From positions 9,428 through 73,427 of the forward strand of contig JAEZZO010000067.1 of the NCBI GenBank assembly GCA_023418475.1: a stretch of DNA of 64,000 nucleotides, written 5' to 3'. This stretch comes from Bacillota bacterium. GTDB taxonomy: Bacteria > Bacillota > Clostridia > Lachnospirales > Lachnospiraceae. The translations under genes and the position numbers were made by a program. Numbering within the stretch: the stretch's first letter is position 1; the number at the start of each line of letters is the position of its first letter. The notes under the pieces were generated by a model that was not told where the DNA came from, made no database searches, and saw only the letters and a list, made by a program, of their open reading frames with translations. Positions 50,995-60,229 of the stretch are shown here, piece by piece.

Positions 50995-52689
50995 CTATTT
51001 GGAAAGCTCTTCTCTCACCTCTTGGGTTATGATGTCTCCTCCTTCAGATTTCCATCTGTTAACAAAATCATCAAACGCAGAGATCGGTAGATCACCTGTT
51101 ACAATCTGCAGATATACCTGCTCTTCCAATTCCTCCAGTTTCCACCATTCGCTAACCATAGTATCTGTCTCTTTATAAAAGAGTGACTTAACTTTATGAA
51201 GCTTTCCTTGCGAAAGCAATTTACATGCCGTAATTCTTGAGGTATAGGCAGCCCACTCCTCAGGGGTTGCTTTGCTTTTATTCTTAAGATAAGCCGAACA
51301 GGTCTCATAATAGGAGTATTCCAAAAGATTTAGCGTCTTCGGTGAACACTGCCCATTCAAAGCAGCGGATATCTGAGTGTAGCAAAGGGATAATGCATTA
51401 CTATAATCCACATTAATGGCAATCGGTCTTGCTGTAGGGTCTACATTATCCTGATAATATTTTCCAAATTCTTTATTGTCCTTTTCTTCATAACGAGCAT
51501 AATCAAATAGAGCACTAATGATTTTACAAGCAATTTCAGGATGCTCGAATTCCTTTCTTACTACAACATATTTATAGGTCGGTTTTTTGGAGTAATAACC
51601 GGTGCTCCCATTATCATCCGTCGCTATCAAATACGGCATCCAATTTGCATCCGGGTCATTCTTAATTGCCTGCATCAGTGGATTATTCGGTGCCCACCAT
51701 GGTCCAAAAAACGAGCCACACTGTCCGTTCGTAATCAATTCAATGATATTACTGCTTGTACGAAGCAAAAATTGATTATCCAGTATACCTGACCGGTACA
51801 TTTTATTAATATGTATGAGAGCTTCTCTGGCTTCTGGCGTAGTTGAACCATAGACTGCATTCTTATTCTCATCAGCAATCCACTGTTTGGGAAATGCACC
51901 AAAGGATGCAAACACGAGATCAAGCATGTATTCGTTGCTGAAGCCTATACCAGCCGATAATTTTGGATCACACACCAGTCCGACCGTCTGCCCGGCAGCA
52001 TTTCCACCAGGATTTTTACTCATAAATTGGCTCACAATATATTCCACATCTTCAAGATTCTTCGGGTCGCTCATGCCCAGCTTCTCCATCCAGTCTTTTC
52101 TTAACCAGACCAGATTAGGCCCATCTTCGATATTGGTCTCCGGAATTGCCCTGATTTTACCGTCAAAAGTCACCGCATCAAGCATGTCTTTGTCATAGGA
52201 ATTATAGATTTCCCTGATTGTATCGCTCATACAGTTTTCAAACGAATCCGTAAGATCCGCAATCATATCATACTTCACCAGAAGTCGTAAATCCTCCTGA
52301 CTGCTTACGGTCATAATGTCAGGAATTTTCCCTGAAGAAATTGCCATGGAAACATTGGAATCATATTGATTGTCCATTTTTTCAAATACATTCTGGTTCT
52401 GGACATTCAGAAAATCCACAAGGAATCTGGTATATGCATTGTCTTCATAAGTATCTCCTGTCGGAAGATTAGAATTGTTAGAACCGGAAAGTTTTCCCAA
52501 AGTATAGGTAATCAGTTCCGGATACTTCCCAAATGGCGTCGAGGATGCTTTCTCCATTTGTTTCTGATATTTAGCGACTTCTATAGTATTTGTGCTTTCC
52601 TTTTTTTCACTTTCTCCGGCACATGCCGCAAATAGGAACAAAAACAGCATAATCCCTATGGTTAGGATTCGATTGAAAGGTTTTACCAT
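50995..52689 (-). CDS. Extracellular solute-binding lipoprotein (family 1, LplA-like)
   Basis: A 564-residue ABC substrate-binding protein with lipobox LFAAC (Cys at about 23). It has the large-SBP layout with YDSNVSMAISSGKIPDIM and FDGKIRAIPETNIEDGP...WLRKDWMEKLGM, typical of LplA-type oligosaccharide binders. It lies 183 bp downstream of malG and 12 nt upstream of the putative amylase start. This is a second binding protein besides the MalE-like one at 55240. It could widen the ligand range of the same permease or serve longer glucans. Confidence 0.88.
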   Translation of the reverse strand: MVKPFNRILTIGIMLFLFLFAACAGESEKKESTNTIEVAKYQKQMEKASSTPFGKYPELITYTLGKLSGSNNSNLPTGDTYEDNAYTRFLVDFLNVQNQNVFEKMDNQYDSNVSMAISSGKIPDIMTVSSQEDLRLLVKYDMIADLTDSFENCMSDTIREIYNSYDKDMLDAVTFDGKIRAIPETNIEDGPNLVWLRKDWMEKLGMSDPKNLEDVEYIVSQFMSKNPGGNAAGQTVGLVCDPKLSAGIGFSNEYMLDLVFASFGAFPKQWIADENKNAVYGSTTPEAREALIHINKMYRSGILDNQFLLRTSSNIIELITNGQCGSFFGPWWAPNNPLMQAIKNDPDANWMPYLIATDDNGSTGYYSKKPTYKYVVVRKEFEHPEIACKIISALFDYARYEEKDNKEFGKYYQDNVDPTARPIAINVDYSNALSLCYTQISAALNGQCSPKTLNLLEYSYYETCSAYLKNKSKATPEEWAAYTSRITACKLLSQGKLHKVKSLFYKETDTMVSEWWKLEELEEQVYLQIVTGDLPISAFDDFVNRWKSEGGDIITQEVREELSK

Positions 52690-52735
52690 AAGCTAATTTT
52701 CCTTACCTTTATTGTTTATTATGAATCGCGTGTCA

Positions 52736-52789
52736 AATTCTCACGCTGATTTATCAGCATCTAAGTTAATATAAACCCGCGTGAGAATT
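52736..52789. other. Stem-loop between malG and the second binding-protein gene
   Basis: AATTCTCACGC (52736-52746) pairs perfectly with GCGTGAGAATT (52779-52789), with a small inner hairpin GCTGA/TCAGC. There is no U-tract, so it is more likely an mRNA processing or stabilising hairpin than a terminator. Confidence 0.5.
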
Positions 52790-52871
52790 AGACAGCCTCC
52801 GGTGAAAAACATTCTAGACTTTTATTCCCGAATCTGATTATACCAATAATCTGATAAAATAGAAAGATTTT

Positions 52872-53744
52872 TTAGCCCTTTACCGCGCCGGAGATACCTT
52901 CTCTGTAATACTTTTGCATGAACACGAACAATACTGCGATTGGAATGGATATACAAACTGCTCCTGCCGCAAAGCTGTTAAACCAATTGTTAATATACTC
53001 CTTTTCCAGCATATTCCACAATCCGATTGAAACCGTATAATATTCTGCATTGGCACGACAAATCACCTTTGCAAAGATGAAATCTATCCATGGTGTCATA
53101 AAGGATGAAAGTACCGTATAGACAATAATGGGTTTACTAAGTGGCATGGTAATTTTTGTGAATACGTTCCATTTTGTCGCACCATCAATAAATGCAGCTT
53201 CATCAATACTCTTTGGTATTGTGTCAAAAAAACCTTTTGCAATATAAAATGCGAGACCGGAGCCTGCGGAGTATACCAAAACAAGTGATACCCTGATCAT
53301 GGCTCCCTCCGAGAGTCCAATTGCTTTCAGAATATAGTACACTGCTATCATAGACATAAAGGCGGGAAACATTCCAAGAATCAATGCTATATTCATGAAC
53401 GGCTTCCTCATCTTAAAACGTAGACGTGACATACAATAAGAAACTGAAAGTACGAAAAACGTTGAAATGATACAGGTGAACGCTGCAATAATGAGGGTAT
53501 TCAGAAACATTTTAGGAAAGTTCAGGATACCGGTGTCAAAAAACAGTTTATGATAATTATCCAGTGTAAAGGACTTAGGAAGCAGTCGTCCAACATACGG
53601 GCCGTCAACATCAGCGCGGAAACTTAGCAAAATGACAAAAATAATCGGAAGCACCCAGATAAATGACAGCACACCTAAAAAGATATGGATCAATGAGTTA
53701 GTAATGGTTTTTCTTACTTTTGTAGTATTTTTTACGTTCCTCAT
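52872..53744 (-). CDS. malG: Carbohydrate ABC transporter permease (MalG-like)
   Basis: A 290-residue permease with six membrane helices. The EAA loop DEAAFIDGATKWNVFTKITMPLSKP (read as EAA---G---------P) contacts the ATPase. It ends in KYYREGISGAVKG, the usual C-terminus of MalG proteins. Its start touches the malF stop (1 bp shared). With MalF and MalE it imports maltodextrins. No ATPase (MsmX/MalK) is in the window; a shared one encoded elsewhere is likely, as in other Firmicutes. Confidence 0.92.
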   Translation of the reverse strand: MRNVKNTTKVRKTITNSLIHIFLGVLSFIWVLPIIFVILLSFRADVDGPYVGRLLPKSFTLDNYHKLFFDTGILNFPKMFLNTLIIAAFTCIISTFFVLSVSYCMSRLRFKMRKPFMNIALILGMFPAFMSMIAVYYILKAIGLSEGAMIRVSLVLVYSAGSGLAFYIAKGFFDTIPKSIDEAAFIDGATKWNVFTKITMPLSKPIIVYTVLSSFMTPWIDFIFAKVICRANAEYYTVSIGLWNMLEKEYINNWFNSFAAGAVCISIPIAVLFVFMQKYYREGISGAVKG

Positions 53745-55126
53745 TATTGGAAGCCCTCCTCGTTTTTATATGCGCCGGTATTACGATAGGTCAGTAAGGA
53801 TACTGTTGCAAGTACAATAAATGTCATAATACCGATCACGGCACCAATATTATAATACTGGTTATCCACTGTCAGTTTGTACAGCCAGGTTACCAGAAGA
53901 TCGGTCTTTCCTGCTGTAGAACCAACCGGTGTCGGATTTCCTTTCGTAAGCAGATATATAACACTAAAGTTATTTATGTTATTTACAAAGGTTGTAATCA
54001 GATAGGGAGCTGTTACAAAGAGCATATACGGTAAGGTAATTTTAAAGAATATTTTAGCAGAGCCCGCACCATCAACTTTTGCTGATTCATACAATTCAGC
54101 GGGTATATTTTGCAAAATGCCGGTAATCTGCAGCATAGTAAATGGAATTCCAATCCAGAGATTGATCACAATTACCATGATTCTCGCAAAGGTAGGATTC
54201 TCCCAGAATAGCAGTGGGCTGTTGATCATGCTGCTGTTGATTAAAATATTGTTAATCACACCATTTCGGTCAAATATCTGTCTCATTAATAAAAGCGATA
54301 CGAACTGTGGTATTGCAACCGAAAGCATAAAATTAAATCTCCAAAAGCCTTTTGCCCTGGTCTCTTTTCTATTAATTAGCATAGCTAACATCATTCCAAG
54401 AATATAATTGGAGAAAGTCGCAGCCACTGCCCAGATAATCGTCCATCCAAGAACTCCCCAAAAAGTTCCCCCAATTGAGTCTTGAAAATTTAAAACCATG
54501 GCAAAATTTTTCATGCCTACCCAGTTGAATATTGTGGTGCTGGAATTCACTTTACTATAACTGGTAAAAGCCATGGAGATCATGAACACCAGTGGTAAGA
54601 TCGTAAAGGTAAGAACACCCGCAAGAGGTGCACTAAGTAATAATTTATGTAAATCGATATCAAATAATTTTGTAATGTCATCTTTAAAAGAAGTTGGCTT
54701 TTCACCACGTTCTACCATGCACTGTGTCTTATATGCACTTTGTATTGCAGTTTTCCATAGCAGAACAAATGCAAGAATAATAAAAACTGTTACTACACCA
54801 TACAGGAGCATTAATAAAGAATTATCACCCTTGGTATATAGATATACCCCTTTCGATTCATCCCATACCTTTTCCTGTAGTTTCCCGCCAAGCCGAAATA
54901 ATTTCTCAATTCGATCAATGCCTGTCAAAAGCATAAAGTAAATAAATACAGCTTCAAGCACTAAAAAAGTCATACCTTTTACCATCTGCCTTTTTACAAG
55001 GTTTCCAAAACCAAAAAGGAAAAAAGAGATTTTCGTAAAAACATCTCCTTTTTTGAAAGCATCTCTTACGGTATATGGATTTTTGAATTCTCTGTTCATT
55101 CGTTTCCTGACTTTTTCCTTCGGCAT
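53744..55126 (-). CDS. malF: Carbohydrate ABC transporter permease (MalF-like)
   Basis: A 460-residue permease. An N-terminal extension of about 150 residues carries two or three extra hydrophobic segments (about 42-65, 105-125) before the core six-helix domain (about 175-455). The EAA loop is ELYESAKVDGAGSAKIFFKITLPYM. The extension matches the long MalF type of Firmicutes and enterics. It pairs with MalG. A hairpin at 55186 between malE and malF probably lowers expression relative to the binding protein. Confidence 0.92.
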   Translation of the reverse strand: MPKEKVRKRMNREFKNPYTVRDAFKKGDVFTKISFFLFGFGNLVKRQMVKGMTFLVLEAVFIYFMLLTGIDRIEKLFRLGGKLQEKVWDESKGVYLYTKGDNSLLMLLYGVVTVFIILAFVLLWKTAIQSAYKTQCMVERGEKPTSFKDDITKLFDIDLHKLLLSAPLAGVLTFTILPLVFMISMAFTSYSKVNSSTTIFNWVGMKNFAMVLNFQDSIGGTFWGVLGWTIIWAVAATFSNYILGMMLAMLINRKETRAKGFWRFNFMLSVAIPQFVSLLLMRQIFDRNGVINNILINSSMINSPLLFWENPTFARIMVIVINLWIGIPFTMLQITGILQNIPAELYESAKVDGAGSAKIFFKITLPYMLFVTAPYLITTFVNNINNFSVIYLLTKGNPTPVGSTAGKTDLLVTWLYKLTVDNQYYNIGAVIGIMTFIVLATVSLLTYRNTGAYKNEEGFQ

Positions 55127-55185
55127 CTGAAATACCTCCTAACCTGCAACCCCATCCGGTTTGCACTATAACTTTGCCCCTAATA

Positions 55186-55221
55186 ATATTTCAGCGTGTC
55201 GGATCCGGCACGCTGAAATAT
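55186..55221. other. malE-malF intercistronic hairpin
   Basis: ATATTTCAGCGTGTC pairs with GGCACGCTGAAATAT (one mismatch) around GGATCC. The minus-strand transcript continues with TATTAGGGG, so it is a weak terminator or an RNase barrier that would leave excess malE mRNA. Confidence 0.65.
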
Positions 55222-55239
55222 CTTTTCTATTCTGTAGGA

Positions 55240-56553
55240 TTACTTTACTACAGCTGTATTTAAAGATGTATTAAATGCATCTGTCTTTTCCGACGCGTTG
55301 TCTTTTGTTACTTCACCATTTACAAGTGAATTACCAAAATTCTCTGCCGGTGTCCAGTAGTTACCCATTGCTGATACGAAGGGCTGTAAAATCGAAGTTT
55401 GATCGAAGGTTGCATTCTGGGCCTTTACAAGCAAATCCTTCTGGATATCAGCCTGGGAAAGCAATTGTGTATTGCAGGGTACAATGCTTCTTGCTTTATA
55501 ATGGGAAAGCTGAGCATCGGCATTACCAAGGTAAAGTGCAAGAGCTACTGCTACCTGCGGGTATTTGCAATTAGGATTTACAGCAATTGCTTTTGATCCT
55601 GCAAAGGATTTTAACTGTTTGTCAGCTCCATCAATTTTAACCGTAGGAAGAGCAGCGACTCCAAGGTTATCACCGAGAGCTTTCTTTGCTGCAGCATAGT
55701 CCCAAGAACCTGAGAAGATAGCCTTAACCGATCCGTCTGACAGACCTGCCATACCGGATCCGCCTGCATCCGAAACAAAATTTTTATTCTTCACTAAGTC
55801 AACCAGGTAATCGGTAACTTTTACAGCTTTGTCACCTGAGAAATCAATTCCTTTTGTTTCATCCGTTCCATCGCCAAAGAATGTACATCCGTTCGCTACA
55901 TAGAAAGAAGCGATATACCAGGAATTAGTTATCGGGAATGAAATTTTATCTTTTGAAATCATTGTATCTAAGCTTTTGATATCATCCTCTGTGAATGCGC
56001 TCTTGTCATAGTACATATACCATGTATTGGTTGTAAAAGGAACACCATAGATTCCATCATCAACTGTTACAGATTTAACAATTGCTTCTGAGTTCGTTGA
56101 TTTTACATAATCAGCTGTCGTTCCACCAAGCTGTGAAATTGCACCAGCATCTATTAACGACTGTAACTGATCGTTTGCAAACATATAAACATCTGCGGAA
56201 GCGGATGGATCCTGCGTTACGGTCTTGCCGGCATCTCCTTCACTGCAGGTACCGTATTTGAATGTCAGCTTCCAATTGGGATGTTCTTTTGCGAATGCAT
56301 CACACTGTGTCTGAAGCCATTCTCCATAGTCTGCTGATTGATCCTCAGCCGGACTCCATACTGTCATATCTGCTGTAATTGCTTCTGGTGTAGTTGTCGT
56401 TTCTGTTGCAGCTGTTGCCTCTGGTGCAGCTGTTGCTTCTGCATTAGCTAAAGAAGTGTCTGCGCTGCCGGATTCCTTTTTTGAACAACCAACCGTGGCT
56501 GCTGCTAACATTGTCCCCACCAAAACCAGAGCACCTAATCTTTTTATTCTCAT
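55240..56553 (-). CDS. malE: Maltodextrin-binding lipoprotein (MalE-like)
   Basis: A 437-residue extracellular binding protein. The lipobox is TVGC (Cys about 23), followed by a low-complexity linker rich in Ala, Thr and Glu (about 30-58) that tethers the domain to the membrane. The mature domain opens MTVWSPAEDQ, and QDPSASADVYMFANDQLQSL and GVPFTTNTWYMYYDK match maltose/maltodextrin-binding proteins. SD GAGGAGG precedes the ATG. It has its own promoter (-10 at 56615) behind the histidine kinase gene. Confidence 0.9.
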   Translation of the reverse strand: MRIKRLGALVLVGTMLAAATVGCSKKESGSADTSLANAEATAAPEATAATETTTTPEAITADMTVWSPAEDQSADYGEWLQTQCDAFAKEHPNWKLTFKYGTCSEGDAGKTVTQDPSASADVYMFANDQLQSLIDAGAISQLGGTTADYVKSTNSEAIVKSVTVDDGIYGVPFTTNTWYMYYDKSAFTEDDIKSLDTMISKDKISFPITNSWYIASFYVANGCTFFGDGTDETKGIDFSGDKAVKVTDYLVDLVKNKNFVSDAGGSGMAGLSDGSVKAIFSGSWDYAAAKKALGDNLGVAALPTVKIDGADKQLKSFAGSKAIAVNPNCKYPQVAVALALYLGNADAQLSHYKARSIVPCNTQLLSQADIQKDLLVKAQNATFDQTSILQPFVSAMGNYWTPAENFGNSLVNGEVTKDNASEKTDAFNTSLNTAVVK

Positions 56554-56589
56554 TTTATTTCCTCCTCGTCTACATTCATAAATTTTATT

Positions 56590-56620
56590 AGAACCAGTTC
56601 TTTATGACATCCTTATTATA
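56590..56620 (-). promoter_or_regulatory. malE promoter region with palindrome
   Basis: A consensus TATAAT lies at 56615-56620 on the minus strand; the -35 (TTTATT) is weak, as expected for an activator-dependent promoter. AGAACCAGTTCT (56590-56601), just after the likely start site, is a short palindrome that could bind a repressor. Confidence 0.45.
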
Positions 56621-56734
56621 AATTAGAGCGAAAGAGGAATAAATATCAAAAATCTTTGAATCATGTTGATAATCGAAGAACTTGTTACTGTTCACAGACT
56701 AGTCAAATTCCATTGCATGAGAAATAACGAAATC

Positions 56735-58453
56735 TTAATTTATTACTGGGAAACGGATAACCACCTGTGTCCCCTTTCCCACTTTACTGCTTATTACAAG
56801 TGCATATTGACTACCGTAATAGAGCTTAATTCTTTCATTTACATTACGAACACCGTAACCACTTGAATCCTCCGTTAAAATCTTTTGAGCCTGCTCATCC
56901 TCCATCCCTACACCATTATCTTCTACCGTGAGCAGTACTTGTGCTCCCACCTGGCTTCCGGTTATGGTAATGCATCCACGGCCTTCTTTTTTTAAATCAA
57001 TACCATGGTCAATGGCATTTTCCACCAAAGGCTGAAGAATCAGGTTCAAAGTTTTATACCCCAATATATTCTCATCGACATCTATGACAATATCAAAATC
57101 ATAGTCATGCATCATTCTCTGAATGTTCAGATAGGATTTAATATTGTTAATTTCATCTGCTATGGATAAAATATTTTTGCCTTTATTAAGAGAAGTACGA
57201 TAAAAAGTAGATAATGACAGTGTGATCTTGCTGATGTCCTCCTCTCCAGCTTCAATTGCCTTCCAATTGATCAGAGAAAGAGTATTATAAAGAAAATGAG
57301 GATTGATCTGTGCCTGGAGTGCCCTCATCTCATAGTCTTTTTCTTTAATTTTACTTCGATAAACCTCATTAATCAGAACATTTAGCTTCTGTAACATAGC
57401 ATTAAAGCCTTGAATCAGATCACCTATTTCATCCCTGCTGTCATTGTTAACCGTCATCAGAAGATTTCCTTTTTCTACTTCTTTCATATTGTGCTGCAGA
57501 TAAGTAATTCGTTTCGTTACGAATTTTGACATTATCAAAAGACATATCACAGTCGCCACAACACATACCAGCGCACCTAATACAGCTATCACAATAATTG
57601 GTTTCATTGAGGATACCATTAAATTCTCCGGTTTATAAAGATATACCTGCCAGCCCGTAGTATCGGAGGTTCTGGAAATAATCTTATAATCGTCGCTTTT
57701 TTCTTTTAATTTTTTCTTAAAATTCTGAAAGCTAAGACTATATTTTTCATTGGATTTATCAAAAATAGAGCGTTCATAGACTTCATTATCATGCTGGTCC
57801 ATAATATAGACACCGTAATTATTTAGAATTGCCTGGTTATAGGGTTCAAATATACTGTCATAATTTACACTGATATAGAGGATACCTGTTATTCCATACC
57901 GTTCCGGCATAGCCATTTTACTGGCTGAAAAAGCTATATGATTCTCCTTGTCGATGTACCAGTGAATCTTATTATCCTGCTTTACCTCCTGGTACCAGTC
58001 CGTATCTTCTATCTCCGACAGCAGCGCCAGAGTATTACCATGCTTGACCAAACCATTATCTACATAAATAGTTACACGGTTGACCTCATTATGAAAATAC
58101 AAAAGTGAGGAAAGCATCGGATCCATAATGGATACAAATTTGGTGTACATCTCATAGGTGGAACTATAATCATAGCTAAGAACCTGGGATATGGTCTGGT
58201 TAAATGAAATATAGTTAGAAAGATTGTTGTAGATTTCAATCTCATTTTCCACAGAAGCCGATGCCTGATACAGGTAGGAACTTATGGTTTTCATTTCTTT
58301 ATCCTTTAATATATCCTTCATCTGTATATAAGTAGCCATCAGAATAATAATTACCGGAATAAATCCTGCAATGACATATACCAATGCCAGTTTGTATTTT
58401 AGTTTGAAATCTTTAAACCGGTTTATCATACTATTTCTGCTTCCCTTTATCAT
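56735..58453 (-). CDS. Sensor histidine kinase, YesM type
   Basis: A 572-residue membrane kinase. Helices at about 22-42 and 283-306 flank a Cache-like extracellular sensor of about 240 residues. HAMP follows (about 307-360), then the His_kinase domain with phospho-His in QINPHFLYNTLSLI, and an HATPase (LQPLVENAIDHGI; VEDNGVGM). YesM/YesN systems sense extracellular sugars. Its start overlaps the response-regulator stop by 4 bp, and it lies directly upstream of malEFG, so it likely senses maltodextrins, perhaps via the binding protein. Confidence 0.92.
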   Translation of the reverse strand: MIKGSRNSMINRFKDFKLKYKLALVYVIAGFIPVIIILMATYIQMKDILKDKEMKTISSYLYQASASVENEIEIYNNLSNYISFNQTISQVLSYDYSSTYEMYTKFVSIMDPMLSSLLYFHNEVNRVTIYVDNGLVKHGNTLALLSEIEDTDWYQEVKQDNKIHWYIDKENHIAFSASKMAMPERYGITGILYISVNYDSIFEPYNQAILNNYGVYIMDQHDNEVYERSIFDKSNEKYSLSFQNFKKKLKEKSDDYKIISRTSDTTGWQVYLYKPENLMVSSMKPIIVIAVLGALVCVVATVICLLIMSKFVTKRITYLQHNMKEVEKGNLLMTVNNDSRDEIGDLIQGFNAMLQKLNVLINEVYRSKIKEKDYEMRALQAQINPHFLYNTLSLINWKAIEAGEEDISKITLSLSTFYRTSLNKGKNILSIADEINNIKSYLNIQRMMHDYDFDIVIDVDENILGYKTLNLILQPLVENAIDHGIDLKKEGRGCITITGSQVGAQVLLTVEDNGVGMEDEQAQKILTEDSSGYGVRNVNERIKLYYGSQYALVISSKVGKGTQVVIRFPVIN

Positions 58454-59976
58454 ACAGTAATCTCATCCCCATTTTCCCTGAATTTCTGCGGGCTCACTCC
58501 AAAGTATTCCCTGAAGCTGGAACAAAAATAGGAAACATTCGGATAGCCGCAATCAATGCTGATGTCTACAATCTTTGACATTGTGTTTTCCAGCATATCC
58601 TTAGCTTTTTCCATTCGATAAGCTTTGATAAACTTACTAAGGTTCTGTCCCGTCTCTTTTTTAAAGATGTAGCTTAAGTAACTTGGTGCCATATACACCA
58701 TCTCTCCTAACTGGTCAACACTGATTTCATTTCGGTAATTATCATAAATATACTTCTTAACAATTTCAATTTCTCTATGCATCATCTGCGGATTCTGACC
58801 AAAGAGTTTTGCGAGCTTATCAATATTGGTATTTACCACATCGATTACCCTGTTTAAATCTGCTGCTCTGTATAACATGTCTATTTCTTCATTCAGATCT
58901 TTCTCACTGGTTTCCGGGAAATTATCGTAAAAATCTTTCAGCAGATTAGAAAAAAGAAATTTGATATATACCTGAGAAAAAACTGTTTTGTTTTGGTATT
59001 TTAAACAAAACTTATCAAAATGCTCTCTGAGTCCGCATACATCTTTCATTTTGATGTCCTGCTTCATCTGTTTCATAAGGGTATCATCATCCACCTGGAT
59101 TATGGCTGTATCATCACTGCTCATGCCTGCATAAAATACGCTACAGCCATGTTGGTAGAATTTATTCTCCATTAAGGTATCCATCTCTTCTATTCCAGCC
59201 CAGATACCTTCTACACCCTCTACTTCAGAAGATACGGCAGCATAACAATACTCTCCATATGTTTCCTGTACAAAATGGCAGATTTTATTGCCAAGTGCAA
59301 TAAAATCCAAATCATCTTTCGTAAATAAAAGGATAGATTGCTGGGAATTCAGATTCAGATAATGCTCTGCCACCGGCACAATCTCCCGGATTTTCATCTG
59401 GAAATCAGCTCCCTTGCTGCCATAAAAATCATTATTGAATTCCAGGAGCATCAAACGCTTATATCCATATAAAAATCCAAGATCCAGAATTCCCTTGTTG
59501 TATTCTTCTACCGTCCGGATATCTGCTTTGTTTGCTACCAGATAGAGCATATGCTCACACATATACTCTATACTTGTATTCTTAAGATTGGTTTCCCTTC
59601 TGCTTTGCTCCAATTTTTCTATCACTTTATGAATTGTATCATCAAATTCTTTTGGATCTACCGGCTTTAATATATAGTCGGAGACCCCAAGTCTTACTGC
59701 CTGTTTTGCATACTCAAACTCGCTGCACCCGCTGAATATGATGCTTATGATCTTTTTTTTATCCTCCATCAGATGTTCAATTAATTCTATTCCATCCATA
59801 AAAGGCATTTTTACATCAGTCAGAAGGATATCGATATCCGTATTTTGAATGAGTTCCAGCGCATCTTGTCCATTCACGGCTTCAAAAATCTCGCATTCGA
59901 TTTCCGCTTTTTTTAAAAGGAATTTGATTCCGTTTCTTTCGATTTTCTCGTCATCGACAATTAAAATTCTGTACAA
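58450..59976 (-). CDS. Response regulator, YesN type (REC + AraC)
   Basis: A 508-residue regulator. The N-terminal receiver (1-120) has the phospho-acceptor Asp in DILLTDVKMPFMDG and Lys in ILKPVDP. A long middle region (about 130-390) resembles the variable linker of YesN proteins. The C-terminal AraC pair covers about 400-505 (ISVDQLGEMVYMAPSYLSYIF; IVDISIDCGYPNVSYFCSSF). It is co-translated with the kinase and should activate the malE promoter. Confidence 0.93.
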   Translation of the reverse strand: MYRILIVDDEKIERNGIKFLLKKAEIECEIFEAVNGQDALELIQNTDIDILLTDVKMPFMDGIELIEHLMEDKKKIISIIFSGCSEFEYAKQAVRLGVSDYILKPVDPKEFDDTIHKVIEKLEQSRRETNLKNTSIEYMCEHMLYLVANKADIRTVEEYNKGILDLGFLYGYKRLMLLEFNNDFYGSKGADFQMKIREIVPVAEHYLNLNSQQSILLFTKDDLDFIALGNKICHFVQETYGEYCYAAVSSEVEGVEGIWAGIEEMDTLMENKFYQHGCSVFYAGMSSDDTAIIQVDDDTLMKQMKQDIKMKDVCGLREHFDKFCLKYQNKTVFSQVYIKFLFSNLLKDFYDNFPETSEKDLNEEIDMLYRAADLNRVIDVVNTNIDKLAKLFGQNPQMMHREIEIVKKYIYDNYRNEISVDQLGEMVYMAPSYLSYIFKKETGQNLSKFIKAYRMEKAKDMLENTMSKIVDISIDCGYPNVSYFCSSFREYFGVSPQKFRENGDEITV

Positions 59977-60020
59977 CCTTCTCCCAACCTTTCCAGATAT
60001 TTTTGCTTGTGATGCCTCTT

Positions 60021-60226
60021 ATAATATGATTCTGGCGTCAAAAGCCTAAAATTTATTTACCGAATGGATATGGGTGTATCTATATTCATATGGCGCAGAC
60101 CGGGCATCTCATAATTTCCTGCATTTGGAAATTATGAGATGTTAAAGGCAAGTCCAGATGATTATAGATACACTCATATCCATCTACATAACCTACATTA
60201 GGCGTTTGTCGCTCGAATCATATTAT
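60021..60226. repeat. Dispersed palindromic element, long copy (copy 3 of 3)
   Basis: Outer arms ATAATATGATTC...GAATCATATTAT and GCCTAA/TTAGGC, inner arms GGATATGGGTGTATCTAT/ATAGATACACTCATATCC. The central hairpin is CATCTCATAATTTCC (60105-60119), loop TGCATTT, GGAAATTATGAGATG (60127-60141). It starts 4 nt after the malQ-glgP stop and separates that gene from the response regulator. Confidence 0.78.
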
Positions 60227-60229
60227 TAT

